This document shows positions 55,498 through 63,839 of a stretch of DNA of 64,000 nucleotides, piece after piece (position 1 is the first letter of the stretch; every line of letters starts with the position of its first letter). This DNA comes from Paenibacillus agricola (GTDB taxonomy: Bacteria > Bacillota > Bacilli > Paenibacillales > NBRC-103111), in assembly GCF_011440305.1 (NCBI RefSeq), contig NZ_JAAOIW010000004.1:651266-715265 (forward strand), in the 5' to 3' direction. Both the position numbers and the translations under genes were made by a program. A model generated the notes under the pieces. That model was not told the origin of the DNA and did not search any database. It saw nothing but the letters and a program-made list of their open reading frames with translations.

Positions 55498-56171
55498 TAT
55501 ACGGTCCTCGTCCCTTCATCTAGGTGATATTCATTGTGGGTGCGAATTTTTTGAAGATAATTATAAACCGTAAACTTAGACACCCCTAACACGATAGCAA
55601 GATACTCTGTTGAGCCTTTAATTAGAAAGGCGCCTTTTTCTTCTAGTATTCTTACACTCTCGATCTTCTCCTCCATCGTCATTAAGGAAGGGGATTTCTT
55701 AAACCCTTGCAGGACCTGGTCAACCATTCCTTCGATAACGTCGTGCACGGAGCTATAGAAGCTTTCCGACTTTTTTTGGCTATCGTCAAACGTAATGAAA
55801 TCTTCCATTTCTCCTTCGAGCTGCAGCATTAAACTAATATCGTAATTCATGCACAAGGCACCAATGACGACATCATGGTTATCCCGCAAAAAAACAGTTG
55901 AGGATTTCATAATATTTCCTTTTTTTGATTGCGTTTTATAATTAGGCATATCCTGAATTTGCGTTGGGGGCTTCCTAAGCTCCTGTAACACAAGGTCTGT
56001 AATCGGAGAACCAATTTCCCTATCTGTAATTTTACCGGCTATGTGGATTAGCGATTTCTCCAGGTTACTGAAATCGTGTATAGCCACTTCACAGCGCGAA
56101 CCAAACATTTTCACAAGCATATCTGCTGTCCGTTTGGCAAACTCAAATATATGTGCATGGTTTTTATCCAC
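55497..56171 (-). CDS. YheO-like transcriptional regulator (PAS domain plus HTH)
   Basis: DNA-binding regulator, 224 aa. Residues 5-125 are the YheO-type PAS domain (AKRTADMLVKMFGSRCEVAIHDFSNLEKSLIHIAGKIT); residues 175-215 are a HTH_22 (EKGAFLIKGSTEYLAIVLGVSKFTVYNYLQKIR). Known members include DauR, which controls D-arginine catabolism in Pseudomonas, and E. coli YheO. It directly follows the PLP enzyme gene without a gap and starts before RidA, so it probably autoregulates the operon in response to its substrate. Confidence 0.92.
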   Translation of the reverse strand: MDKNHAHIFEFAKRTADMLVKMFGSRCEVAIHDFSNLEKSLIHIAGKITDREIGSPITDLVLQELRKPPTQIQDMPNYKTQSKKGNIMKSSTVFLRDNHDVVIGALCMNYDISLMLQLEGEMEDFITFDDSQKKSESFYSSVHDVIEGMVDQVLQGFKKSPSLMTMEEKIESVRILEEKGAFLIKGSTEYLAIVLGVSKFTVYNYLQKIRTHNEYHLDEGTRTV

Positions 56172-57398
56172 TTACAGCCTCATTTCCTTCCTGATGGTAT
56201 CCCCCGGTTGTAAGACAGGAACCTCAACACGAACGGTTTCGGGATATTTAATACCCGCTCCTGTATTTAAGGCTATTACCGTTTCTCCATCTTTAATCCA
56301 TCCGCTTTCACGTAACCGTCGGGCAGCAACAAAGGTCGCCGCTCCTTCTGGACATATAAAGGCACCTTCCATGGTAGCGATTTTCTCCAGTTCCTTGAGA
56401 ATCGATTCATCATCAATCGCAATGGCACAGCCCTCTGTTTTATATATAGCTTCCAGCACCAGGAAATCACCAAGCGCTTTCGGCACATTAATGCCAAAGG
56501 CAATCGTGGAGGAATCTGCCCAGAATTCAGAAATAGCCTTCTTTTCTTCCCAAGCTTTTACAATGGGTGCACATCCCTCGGCTTGGACGGCCACTAATCT
56601 CGGAAGCGTTCCTTCGACCCAGCCCAGCTCCTGCAATTCAATCAAGGCTTTGTAAATCCCAATAATTCCTACACCGCCCCCAGTAGGATATAAAATAACA
56701 TCCGGCATCTTCCATCCCATCTGTTCAGCGATTTCCAAGCCCATTGTTTTCTTTCCTTCAATCCGATAAGGCTCTTTCAAGGTGGAAGCGTCATAGAGCT
56801 CGAAGTCCTTGACGACTTGTCCAACAATTTTTCCGGCATCACTGATCAAACCATCAACCAGATAAAGATTTGCACCTGAGATTGCGCACTCATTCCTAGT
56901 AATTTTAGGTGCATCCACGGGCATAACGATGCTGGATTGGATATTGGCTCTTGCTGCATAAAGCGCCCAAGCGGCTCCAGCATTACCGTTAGTTGGCATG
57001 GCCAATTCCTTGACTCCCAGCTCTTTAGCTTTGGAAACTCCTACAGCCGCTCCACGGGCTTTAAACGTTCCCGTGGGGATAATCCCCTCATCCTTCATAT
57101 ACAAGTTACGAATCGCCATGTCTTCACCAATCGTAGACATCGCAATTAAAGGCGTCATTCCTTCACCCAATGAAACTACATTTTCTTGGCTTTCTACAGG
57201 GAGCAATTCATGGTATCTCCAAAGGCTTGCTTCCCTTCTCAACAAATCATCAGGCTTAAGTACTTTTTTTAATCCATCCAAGTCGTATTTAACTAATAAC
57301 GGGGAACCACAAAGACATAACTGATGCCGCTCTTTCACATGATAGGTTAGCTCACATTTCGGACAATAAAGATGAGATATGTAACTGAATTTCATCAA
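56172..57398 (-). CDS. Threonine synthase-like PLP enzyme
   Basis: Fold-type II PLP enzyme, 408 aa. A rubredoxin-like zinc ribbon (CPKC at 12-15, CLC at 28-30) precedes the catalytic core; the PLP Lys is K113 in PTGTFKARGAA, the Ser/Asn loop is PTNGNAGAAWALY and the Gly-rich phosphate loop is YPTGGGVGIIG. The family includes threonine synthase, cysteate synthase and several beta-eliminating enzymes. First gene of the operon, with no threonine pathway gene near, so a catabolic lyase is more likely than threonine synthesis. Start TTG 57398 or ATG 57395, both after GGAGG. Confidence 0.9.
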   Translation of the reverse strand: MMKFSYISHLYCPKCELTYHVKERHQLCLCGSPLLVKYDLDGLKKVLKPDDLLRREASLWRYHELLPVESQENVVSLGEGMTPLIAMSTIGEDMAIRNLYMKDEGIIPTGTFKARGAAVGVSKAKELGVKELAMPTNGNAGAAWALYAARANIQSSIVMPVDAPKITRNECAISGANLYLVDGLISDAGKIVGQVVKDFELYDASTLKEPYRIEGKKTMGLEIAEQMGWKMPDVILYPTGGGVGIIGIYKALIELQELGWVEGTLPRLVAVQAEGCAPIVKAWEEKKAISEFWADSSTIAFGINVPKALGDFLVLEAIYKTEGCAIAIDDESILKELEKIATMEGAFICPEGAATFVAARRLRESGWIKDGETVIALNTGAGIKYPETVRVEVPVLQPGDTIRKEMRL

Positions 57399-57424
57399 AA
57401 TACAACCTCCTTCTATTTGATTTC

Positions 57425-57453
57425 ATATTAATTGAAGTTTATGCAATTTGCAA
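57425..57453 (-). promoter_or_regulatory. Promoter and candidate operator of the large operon
   Basis: On the minus strand TTGCAA (57448-57453) and TAATAT (57425-57430) are 17 bases apart. The -35 overlaps a perfect dyad TGCAA-A-TTGCA (57442-57452), the probable binding site of the YheO-like regulator. Strand symmetry is seen; function is inferred. Confidence 0.55.
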
Positions 57454-57591
57454 TATTTTTTTAATAATTAAAATTTTTTAATAAGATCAATCTAAAAAAA
57501 GGGGGTAAGCTTAAGTTTCGACAATAATTTACTATTAATTGTTACATACTGACATATTTATCGCTCTATTATTTCTTTTTTTTCAAATTAA

Positions 57592-58623
57592 TTACAATAT
57601 TACATCTCCTGTTATAAAAAGTATCAAGAGACTAACCAATGCAACAACAATCCAGACAATAAGGCCTAATAAGATCGGTTTAATTCCCGTTTTTAACATC
57701 TTTCTGAAATTAGCACTTAATCCAATTCCAGTTAATGCCATAATAATCAGGAATTTGGCTATCAATCCAAGATAATAGACAGTAGTCTCCCCAAATAAAC
57801 CTAATGTGTTAAATAAAGCCGCGACCAAAAACCATAAAATAAACCATGGAAATATTTTAAGTAGGCTGTATGCAGACTCTTCGCCTTCAACCTTGGTGCT
57901 TGCTTCCCTCTTCTTGCGGATGCCAACATAAGCAGCAATAACAAATGTAATGGGTATAATAAGCGTCGCACGCGCCAATTTCACAATAATGGCATAATCC
58001 CCGGCAGCATTGCTGTACAAATACCCGGCGGCTACGACAGAGGAAGTATCGTTTATCGCCGTTCCAGCCCATATCCCAAAGGCTTTATCCGACAACCCTA
58101 ACCAATGCCCTACTGACGGAAATAACAATACGGCAAAAATATTGAACAAAAAAATAGTCGAAACTGCATACGCAATCTCAACCTCCTCAGCTTCAATGAC
58201 TGGGGAAACCGCAGCAATAGCAGATCCTCCACATATTCCCGTCCCTACTCCAATCAGTACTTTCAGTCGACCCGGTATCTTTAATATGCGCCCGAAGAAA
58301 TAAGTTGCGGCGAAAGCAAACAGTAAACTAATGAGCATCACGCCTAATGATTCCATACCTGTTTCCCATACCTTGGAAAGACTTAAGCCACATCCAAGAG
58401 CAATAATCGCCCATTGCAGTATTTTTTTGGAGCTGAACTGTACGCCATTCAACGTATTTTTGGGCTTACCCCAAATATTATTAATCATAATGCCTAGGGT
58501 GATGCCAAAAACCGGTCCCCCAATTAAAGGGAATAATGAGCCCAGCCATGTAGAAATGAAAGCAATCAGTAATACGAATAAAAGCCCTGGAGTAAATTTC
58601 TGTAACCAAATCACTGTCGTCAT
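57592..58623 (-). CDS. YeiH-family membrane protein (putative sulfate/sulfite exporter, PSE family)
   Basis: Ten-helix membrane protein, 343 aa. Family signatures are GPVFGITLGIMINN, IALGCGLSLSKVW, the strongly conserved VGTGICGGSAIAAVSPVI (about 126-143), GIWAGTAINDTSSVVAAGY (about 185-203) and IALTGIGL-like ALTGIGLSANFRKML. Members of the family called TauZ or CuyZ are proposed to export sulfite/sulfate in sulfonate degraders; YeiH itself is uncharacterised. It is 194 bp upstream of the PLP enzyme gene on the same strand but has its own GGAGATCAG ribosome binding site. Confidence 0.92.
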   Translation of the reverse strand: MTTVIWLQKFTPGLLFVLLIAFISTWLGSLFPLIGGPVFGITLGIMINNIWGKPKNTLNGVQFSSKKILQWAIIALGCGLSLSKVWETGMESLGVMLISLLFAFAATYFFGRILKIPGRLKVLIGVGTGICGGSAIAAVSPVIEAEEVEIAYAVSTIFLFNIFAVLLFPSVGHWLGLSDKAFGIWAGTAINDTSSVVAAGYLYSNAAGDYAIIVKLARATLIIPITFVIAAYVGIRKKREASTKVEGEESAYSLLKIFPWFILWFLVAALFNTLGLFGETTVYYLGLIAKFLIIMALTGIGLSANFRKMLKTGIKPILLGLIVWIVVALVSLLILFITGDVIL

Positions 58624-58786
58624 TATCTGATCTCCTCTTACGATAATAAAATTAGACCCGCCGCGGGGAATATTCTATCTATAGTAAGAGACTCCCAAGA
58701 TTTAGACAAATATGAATAATTGATAGAAGCTATCAGGGAAAATGATACTTGAGAAATGGAGTTCAACTTAAATAACTATGTGTTAA

Positions 58787-59071
58787 CTATGAATTAGCCT
58801 TGGCATTAACAAGCTTGTAGTAATAAATAGCAGCTGCGGCCATACCGACGAACAGAATCAAATTCGTATCTGCAGCCGCAGAAAGGATACCAGAAACAGT
58901 AATTATAGCTAGAGGTATGATCATTTGTTTGAGGGTGGATGGCTTTTTTCTGTCCCAAAAAGTTAAGGCATCGACCAATTCGCCATTATCTATTAACTCC
59001 GCTTCACAAGCTTCGCAATTATAATTGACTGAAGCTTGTTTTCTGCCACATTGGGAACATTTATTGTCCAT
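58787..59071 (-). CDS. Zinc-ribbon membrane protein
   Basis: A 94-aa protein. The N-terminus carries two CxxC motifs (CSQC at 5-8, CEAC at 19-22) forming a zinc ribbon, followed by a charged linker and two hydrophobic segments (MIIPLAIITVSGILSAAA and LILFVGMAAAAIYYYKL). GGTGG precedes ATG 59071. Such ribbon-plus-membrane proteins are common in Firmicutes and mostly unexplained. It stands between the exporter and the terminator of the com module. Confidence 0.72.
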   Translation of the reverse strand: MDNKCSQCGRKQASVNYNCEACEAELIDNGELVDALTFWDRKKPSTLKQMIIPLAIITVSGILSAAADTNLILFVGMAAAAIYYYKLVNAKANS

Positions 59072-59203
59072 GTAAGTCCACCACTCTCGGGTTATTCATT
59101 TCTTAGTAATCATATCGGAATATTTTTAAATTGTCAATTACTAGTTGAGAATCAACCTTCCTTTTGATCAAATTTGGCCGTATTTCTTGTCAACAGCAAA
59201 GCA

Positions 59204-59256
59204 AAAAAGACGTAACAGGATTGTCGCTGTGAGCGTCCCATCCTGTTACGTCTTTT
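59204..59256 (-). terminator. Terminator of the comP-yciI transcription unit
   Basis: AAAAGACGTAACAGGA pairs with TCCTGTTACGTCTTTT, a 16-bp perfect stem with a long loop and A/T flanks, about 80 bases past the YciI stop. Confidence 0.92.
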
Positions 59257-59337
59257 GCCTACCGTGACCTACCGCTAAAAGCTAGTGCCTTATCCCGAAG
59301 GTCATACCTCTTTTCTTCAAGTAGAGTTTTCAATTTC

Positions 59338-59604
59338 TCACGCTCTCATTACAAGCTCCCACTCATGGATTTCGTAGCCGCGTGCTTCCATGGCCACAAA
59401 AGGGTCTTGTTTAACTTTTGCCAACACGTCATCCATAGACTCTGCTATATAAATAACAAGCCCTCCAGATCCATCAACAAAACGCCCATTAGCAAAGATC
59501 CAGCCTTCATTCCTGCCCTTTTCCAAAAACTCCAAATGCAAGGGACGATACTGCTGGCTTCTCTCCACACTAATAACAGGTAAAAACACGGCAAAATATT
59601 TCAA
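59338..59604 (-). CDS. YciI-like protein
   Basis: Small cytoplasmic protein, 88 aa from TTG 59604 (MKYFAVFLPV), which has GGAG eight bases upstream; a GTG nine bases before it is less likely. The conserved His of YCII proteins is in RPLHLEFLEK, and the Asp in GRFVDGSGGLVIY. Members are structural relatives of ferredoxin-like or haloperoxidase folds with unknown reactions. Gap to msrAB is short, so it is probably part of the same transcript. Confidence 0.87.
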   Translation of the reverse strand: MKYFAVFLPVISVERSQQYRPLHLEFLEKGRNEGWIFANGRFVDGSGGLVIYIAESMDDVLAKVKQDPFVAMEARGYEIHEWELVMRA

Positions 59605-59628
59605 TTTAACCACTCCATTTATATCAAT

Positions 59629-60603
59629 TTATTTAAACAAGCTCAGGTAGGCACCATAGCCTTCTTGATCCAGCTGTTCTTTGGGTATAAACCTCAGCGC
59701 GGCAGAGTTAATGCAATAACGCAGCCCAGTTGGTCCAGGTCCATCATTAAAAACATGGCCCAAATGTGAATCCGCTTCACGGCTACGCACTTCCGTACGG
59801 ATCATAAAGTGCTTGTAATCCGGTTTATCCTTCACATTAGCCGGGATAAGCGGCTTTGTAAAGCTGGGCCAGCCGCAGCTCGAATCAAATTTGTCCAGCG
59901 AGCTGAACAAAGGCTCCCCAGATACAATATCCACATAAACGCCCTCGCGGTGGTCATCCCAAAATTCGTTTTGGAACGGAGGCTCTGTGCCACTGTTTTG
60001 TGTAACTTCGTATTGGATTGGCGTTAGCCTTTGCTTCAGCTTTTGCTTATCCTCCTCTGTGTTCCAGTGCTGCTCAATAAAGGCATCCCTGCCTGAGCCT
60101 TTACGGTAGCTTTTGTAGCGTAATGGATGTGTATGATGATAGCCTTGATGGTAGTCCTCCGCCTCATAAAAAACAGTGGCTGGTACGATGGGAGTAGCAA
60201 TCGGCCTAGTGAATCGCCCACTTTGCTCCAATGCTTGCTTCGAAGCTTCAGCTAGCTGCTTTTGCTCATCTGTGTGGTAAAAGATCGATGTCCGGTAAGA
60301 GTTGCCGCGGTCATGGAACTGTCCACCTCCATCGGTGGGGTCAATCTGTTGCCAGAAGATGTCCAATAATTTCTTATAGGGAAATACATCGGGATCAAAA
60401 GTAATTTGTACGGCTTCGGCATGCCCCGTAGTCTCCGAGCAAACCTGCTCATAGGTTGGGTTCTCAGTATGTCCACCCGTATAGCCGGAAACAACCTTAA
60501 TAATGCCTGGCAATTCCTCGAATGGTGAAACCATACACCAGAAGCAGCCACCTGCGAATGTAGCAAGTTCTTGGCGCCCTGCTTGTTTATTGTTATCGTT
60601 CAT
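59629..60603 (-). CDS. msrAB: Bifunctional peptide methionine sulfoxide reductase MsrA/MsrB
   Basis: Repairs both epimers of methionine sulfoxide, 324 aa. The MsrA domain (1-165) has [11 protein letters not shown] (catalytic Cys about 21) and [10 protein letters not shown]. The MsrB domain (178-324) has [37 protein letters not shown] with the catalytic Cys in RYCIN. The Cys-x-x-Cys pairs that hold zinc in many MsrB proteins are not seen, so this is the zinc-free MsrB type. ATG 60603 follows GGAGGGAAAT. It follows comQ on the same strand by 76 bp. Confidence 0.96.
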   Translation of the reverse strand: MNDNNKQAGRQELATFAGGCFWCMVSPFEELPGIIKVVSGYTGGHTENPTYEQVCSETTGHAEAVQITFDPDVFPYKKLLDIFWQQIDPTDGGGQFHDRGNSYRTSIFYHTDEQKQLAEASKQALEQSGRFTRPIATPIVPATVFYEAEDYHQGYHHTHPLRYKSYRKGSGRDAFIEQHWNTEEDKQKLKQRLTPIQYEVTQNSGTEPPFQNEFWDDHREGVYVDIVSGEPLFSSLDKFDSSCGWPSFTKPLIPANVKDKPDYKHFMIRTEVRSREADSHLGHVFNDGPGPTGLRYCINSAALRFIPKEQLDQEGYGAYLSLFK

Positions 60604-60679
60604 AATATTTCCCTCCGTTCAAGTTTGGATAAATGTTGGCATTACCTCTATCATAGCAAGAAACGGTCCACTCTCCAAA

Positions 60680-61615
60680 TTATACGGCTTTCCTTGCGAA
60701 AGTCGTTTCTTTAAATTGTTCTTTCCATGGCGAGATGCCAGGCAGACTAATAAATCCAGCTTCAGCTTGGTCGATATATAGCGATTGGATAATACGGCTA
60801 TACTCAATACAACCGGAATCCTCGATATATTGAATACATGCTTTTTTTCGGCTTATAAACGAATCTTCTGTAATTATACCTTCATAAAACTGGTGGACGT
60901 ATGGAAAAGCGGGCTCGGGCTCCATCAACAAAAACAGGATCGGCAAAGTCCGCTTTTTTTGCAGTAAATCATTTTTTTCATCAATACGCTGCACATCACG
61001 AATATCGTTTTCCATTTGCGATATCATGCCAATAAGCTCGGCGAGCTCATTCATCGCAGCAACGGTCTGCTTGTCCAAATTAGGAACCAACGCATATCCC
61101 ATCAAACAGGCAAACCGGATCAAGGAGCCTGATTTTTTCTGGATCATCGCTAAGTAATCGCCCTCCGTGCTTATCGTTCCATTTAAGTCGATCTGCTGGC
61201 CATTAATGGATTGCGATAATAACGCCCCCAATTCTTTCATTAACGACGGGCTGCCTGGTGGGAGCTGCTCCTGAATATCCCCCATCTCTGCCATAAAAGC
61301 AAATAAAAAAGCAAGGATACCATTCAACGTATAGGCTGGCGAGCATACCACCCAAGGCTTAAGCTTGTTATCTCCATCCTGTAGATCGTCAATAATATCA
61401 AACGCTAACATGACCATTTCCGCCATCGCTTCGCTTAAATCAATCGCCGGGGAATTCCCGCCCAACATATAATGGGTGTATCTTGTAATTGTAGACCATT
61501 TGGAGCCTTCGACTGCCTTATCCTTAATAAATGTTTTCAGTAAGGCATTCAAATCCTTCTCCACCACATACTTATCAACGATATTGTACATGTTTCGAAC
61601 AACTTTTGGCTCCAT
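60680..61615 (-). CDS. comQ: ComQ-like isoprenyl transferase
   Basis: Isoprenyl diphosphate synthase fold protein, 311 aa, similar to B. subtilis ComQ, which prenylates the ComX pheromone on tryptophan. The first Asp-rich motif is DDLQD (76-80), the family segment GGNSPAIDL... is nearby, GQQIDLNGT is at 139-147 and KKSGSLIRFACLMG at 160-173; the second Asp-rich motif NDIRD (203-207) is more canonical than in Bacillus ComQ. Start ATG 61615 shares one base with the comA stop. No comX lies between comQ and its neighbours here. Confidence 0.9.
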   Translation of the reverse strand: MEPKVVRNMYNIVDKYVVEKDLNALLKTFIKDKAVEGSKWSTITRYTHYMLGGNSPAIDLSEAMAEMVMLAFDIIDDLQDGDNKLKPWVVCSPAYTLNGILAFLFAFMAEMGDIQEQLPPGSPSLMKELGALLSQSINGQQIDLNGTISTEGDYLAMIQKKSGSLIRFACLMGYALVPNLDKQTVAAMNELAELIGMISQMENDIRDVQRIDEKNDLLQKKRTLPILFLLMEPEPAFPYVHQFYEGIITEDSFISRKKACIQYIEDSGCIEYSRIIQSLYIDQAEAGFISLPGISPWKEQFKETTFARKAV

Positions 61616-62262
61616 TATAGGTCCTCCCTTATATCTGAATAGTATTTGCTTTTAACAAAAGCTTCTAGTGCCTCCACTCTCGTTTTCACACCAAGCTTTC
61701 CATATATTCGTCTCTGATAATTGTCGACTGATCGCTTGCTGATATGGATCTGTGTGGCGATTTGCTCCAAGGTTGCCCCTTTAATAATAAGTGACATAAT
61801 CAGCACTTCTTCCTCTGTCAGCTCCGAGGTTTGCGTTGATAACCCCTTTCCCTTCAAGGCTTGCAGCACCGGCCGTGGCATGACTATATAATTCTCAAGG
61901 ATACAGCCAATCACATGCTGAATGGTAATATGCCTTGTTCCTTTGGAAATAACAGCACTTACCTGGAGCTCCAAAAAAACATCCGTTAAAGCCGATACAT
62001 CTACGCCTGTAAAAATGACAATATGAATTTCTGGATAAATGGCTTTGATCTGTGCGGCAACATCGGTACCGACCCGGTCAGGAAGCTGATAATCCAGAAA
62101 AACCAAATCTGGGTGATGCTGCTCTACCAGCTCTAAGCACTTCTGCCCATTAGAAGCTATGTCGATTACTTCAATGCCCTCAATTTGTTCCAACAATTGC
62201 TTAGTAGCTTGAGCCATTAAAGGGTGGTCATCCGCCACTATTGCCTTCACTACTTCCCTCAT
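61615..62262 (-). CDS. comA: ComA-like LuxR-type response regulator
   Basis: Two-component output protein, 215 aa. Receiver domain (1-120): VADDHPLMAQA (Asp11-12), VFLDYQLPD with phosphoacceptor Asp57, VIFTG and ISKGT with the Lys. DNA-binding domain (about 148-205): ELTEEEVLIMSLIIKGATLEQIATQIHISKRSVDNYQRRIYGKLGVKTR, a NarL/LuxR HTH. It overlaps the comP stop by 4 bp and shares a base with the comQ start. Closest by layout to ComA of the Bacillus competence system. Confidence 0.91.
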   Translation of the reverse strand: MREVVKAIVADDHPLMAQATKQLLEQIEGIEVIDIASNGQKCLELVEQHHPDLVFLDYQLPDRVGTDVAAQIKAIYPEIHIVIFTGVDVSALTDVFLELQVSAVISKGTRHITIQHVIGCILENYIVMPRPVLQALKGKGLSTQTSELTEEEVLIMSLIIKGATLEQIATQIHISKRSVDNYQRRIYGKLGVKTRVEALEAFVKSKYYSDIREDL

Positions 62263-63839
62263 GCTGATAATCCTTCTTTCATTGGAATAGAAACGTTTAA
62301 TTTCATACCTTTACCTTTGCTTGTTATTAGTTCATATTTTCCATTTAATGATAAAATGCGACTTTTTATTTGCTCGATACCGGTTCCCGATGAACCTATT
62401 TCTTTGACCAGCGCCAAGTTTGTTTCAAAGCCTATACCGTCATCTAAGTAAGACAATTGGAGATTATTGCTGCGATCCGTAAGCTGAATCTGTACCACAT
62501 TGGCCGCTGAATGCTTCTTGGCATTATTAATCAATTCTTGTACCATACGAAAAACATGGCGTTTGGTCTCCAAATCTCTCAGCTCGATAACATTCAAGCA
62601 GGTTGCATCAAAATTAATTTCAAAAGGAGCGATAGCTGCTTCCAACTCAACCAATTGTTCAATGGTTCGCACCAAACCAATCTCTTTAATCAAATAAGGA
62701 TGAAGCTCAAAGCAGCTTTGTCGCAGGTTGCTGTTAATAATATCGATATAATCAATAATGCTAAACATCTGGGTTTGATCAGGTTTAGTGAAGGCATATT
62801 TCTCTAGCAGTAAATGCAGCCTTTCTTTTAAGAAAAACAAATCCTGCATCGTCGTATCGTGAAGGTCGGTCGCTATGCGGACACGCTCCTTTTCCTGAAG
62901 TTCGAACATCAGCTTACGGAACCAAATAAAGTCGTTGCCTGCCTGCTCATTCGGAATTTGTGAAGCCAATTCTTCTAGCTTCATAGTCAGCTTGCGGATC
63001 AAATGCACATTTTCCAGGCTTACAGCCAAATACGTGGTAATCAATTGCAGCCATTGCTTTTCTTCTGCCCCAAGAAGCGCTGTAGTTTTTTTCTCTGTCA
63101 GCACAAAATAGCTGGTGTATTCTTCCTGCCGGTTAATTTCATAGAAGGATAAGAAAGGATGCAACCCCTCTTCCGAGCCTAAATATCTTTCAACCTCATT
63201 AACATCGATGCTTCCCTCACTAATAATCTCTATTGAATCCTTATACTTAAAGGCAATTGCCACACCATATATCTGCAAAGTATTGACAATATCAACAAGC
63301 ACGATTTCCTTGTATTCTCGAAGGCTAGTAATAGTACCGAGGTTTTTGGCTATATTCTTCAGAGCTGATTGCAAATAATATTTACGAGGGAAAATAATCG
63401 GCTCTAGCTTAGCAAACATATTTTCGAGTGAATAAAATACTAAGGTAAGGATCGCTACAAACAAAATGAATAATACCAATAATCGCTCGATCGGAGCCTC
63501 TGTAGAAACAAAGACTTTGACTATACCAACAAATAGTCCACTTGGTATAACAGCAATCAATGAGGTGAGCAAAATCCGACGTAACACCAGATCAATATCG
63601 TACAGCTTTGTAGTTACTACGAGATAGGCCAATGTAACTGGGAAAAAGAACACAAAAATCCCTGCGTAAAGCGAATTCACCCATGCAGATCCATAAATTA
63701 GGCTGGGCAAGAAGGAGAAACATACAACGGGCAGGAATGAAATAATTAATGACACCCAAACCGTTTTAATCATCGTGGGTATGTAGGTCGATTCCTTGCG
63801 ATATTTAAAGTAAAGCTTAGTTAATATATATACACTCAA
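62259..63839 (-). CDS. comP: ComP-like sensor histidine kinase (5' end probably frameshifted)
   Basis: Membrane histidine kinase, 526 aa as read from TTG 63839. Membrane segments occupy residues 1-140; LYDIDLVLRRILLTSLIA (79-96) matches the corresponding part of B. subtilis ComP. The HisKA_3 dimerisation domain has WFRKLMFELQEKERVRIATDLHDTTMQDL with His327; the ATPase has ELINNAKKH (435-443) and SYLDDGIGFE (463-472). ComP is about 770 aa, so the N-terminal third is missing. In-frame TAG at 63876-63878 blocks extension, while another frame is open up to the window edge. See the finding. Confidence 0.82.
   Translation of the reverse strand: MSVYILTKLYFKYRKESTYIPTMIKTVWVSLIISFLPVVCFSFLPSLIYGSAWVNSLYAGIFVFFFPVTLAYLVVTTKLYDIDLVLRRILLTSLIAVIPSGLFVGIVKVFVSTEAPIERLLVLFILFVAILTLVFYSLENMFAKLEPIIFPRKYYLQSALKNIAKNLGTITSLREYKEIVLVDIVNTLQIYGVAIAFKYKDSIEIISEGSIDVNEVERYLGSEEGLHPFLSFYEINRQEEYTSYFVLTEKKTTALLGAEEKQWLQLITTYLAVSLENVHLIRKLTMKLEELASQIPNEQAGNDFIWFRKLMFELQEKERVRIATDLHDTTMQDLFFLKERLHLLLEKYAFTKPDQTQMFSIIDYIDIINSNLRQSCFELHPYLIKEIGLVRTIEQLVELEAAIAPFEINFDATCLNVIELRDLETKRHVFRMVQELINNAKKHSAANVVQIQLTDRSNNLQLSYLDDGIGFETNLALVKEIGSSGTGIEQIKSRILSLNGKYELITSKGKGMKLNVSIPMKEGLSA

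Noticed and set aside
60619..60807. A 62-codon minus-strand frame overlapping the end of comQ, considered as comX
   Set aside because: It overlaps comQ by over 120 bases, has no tryptophan for prenylation, and no ribosome binding site was found.
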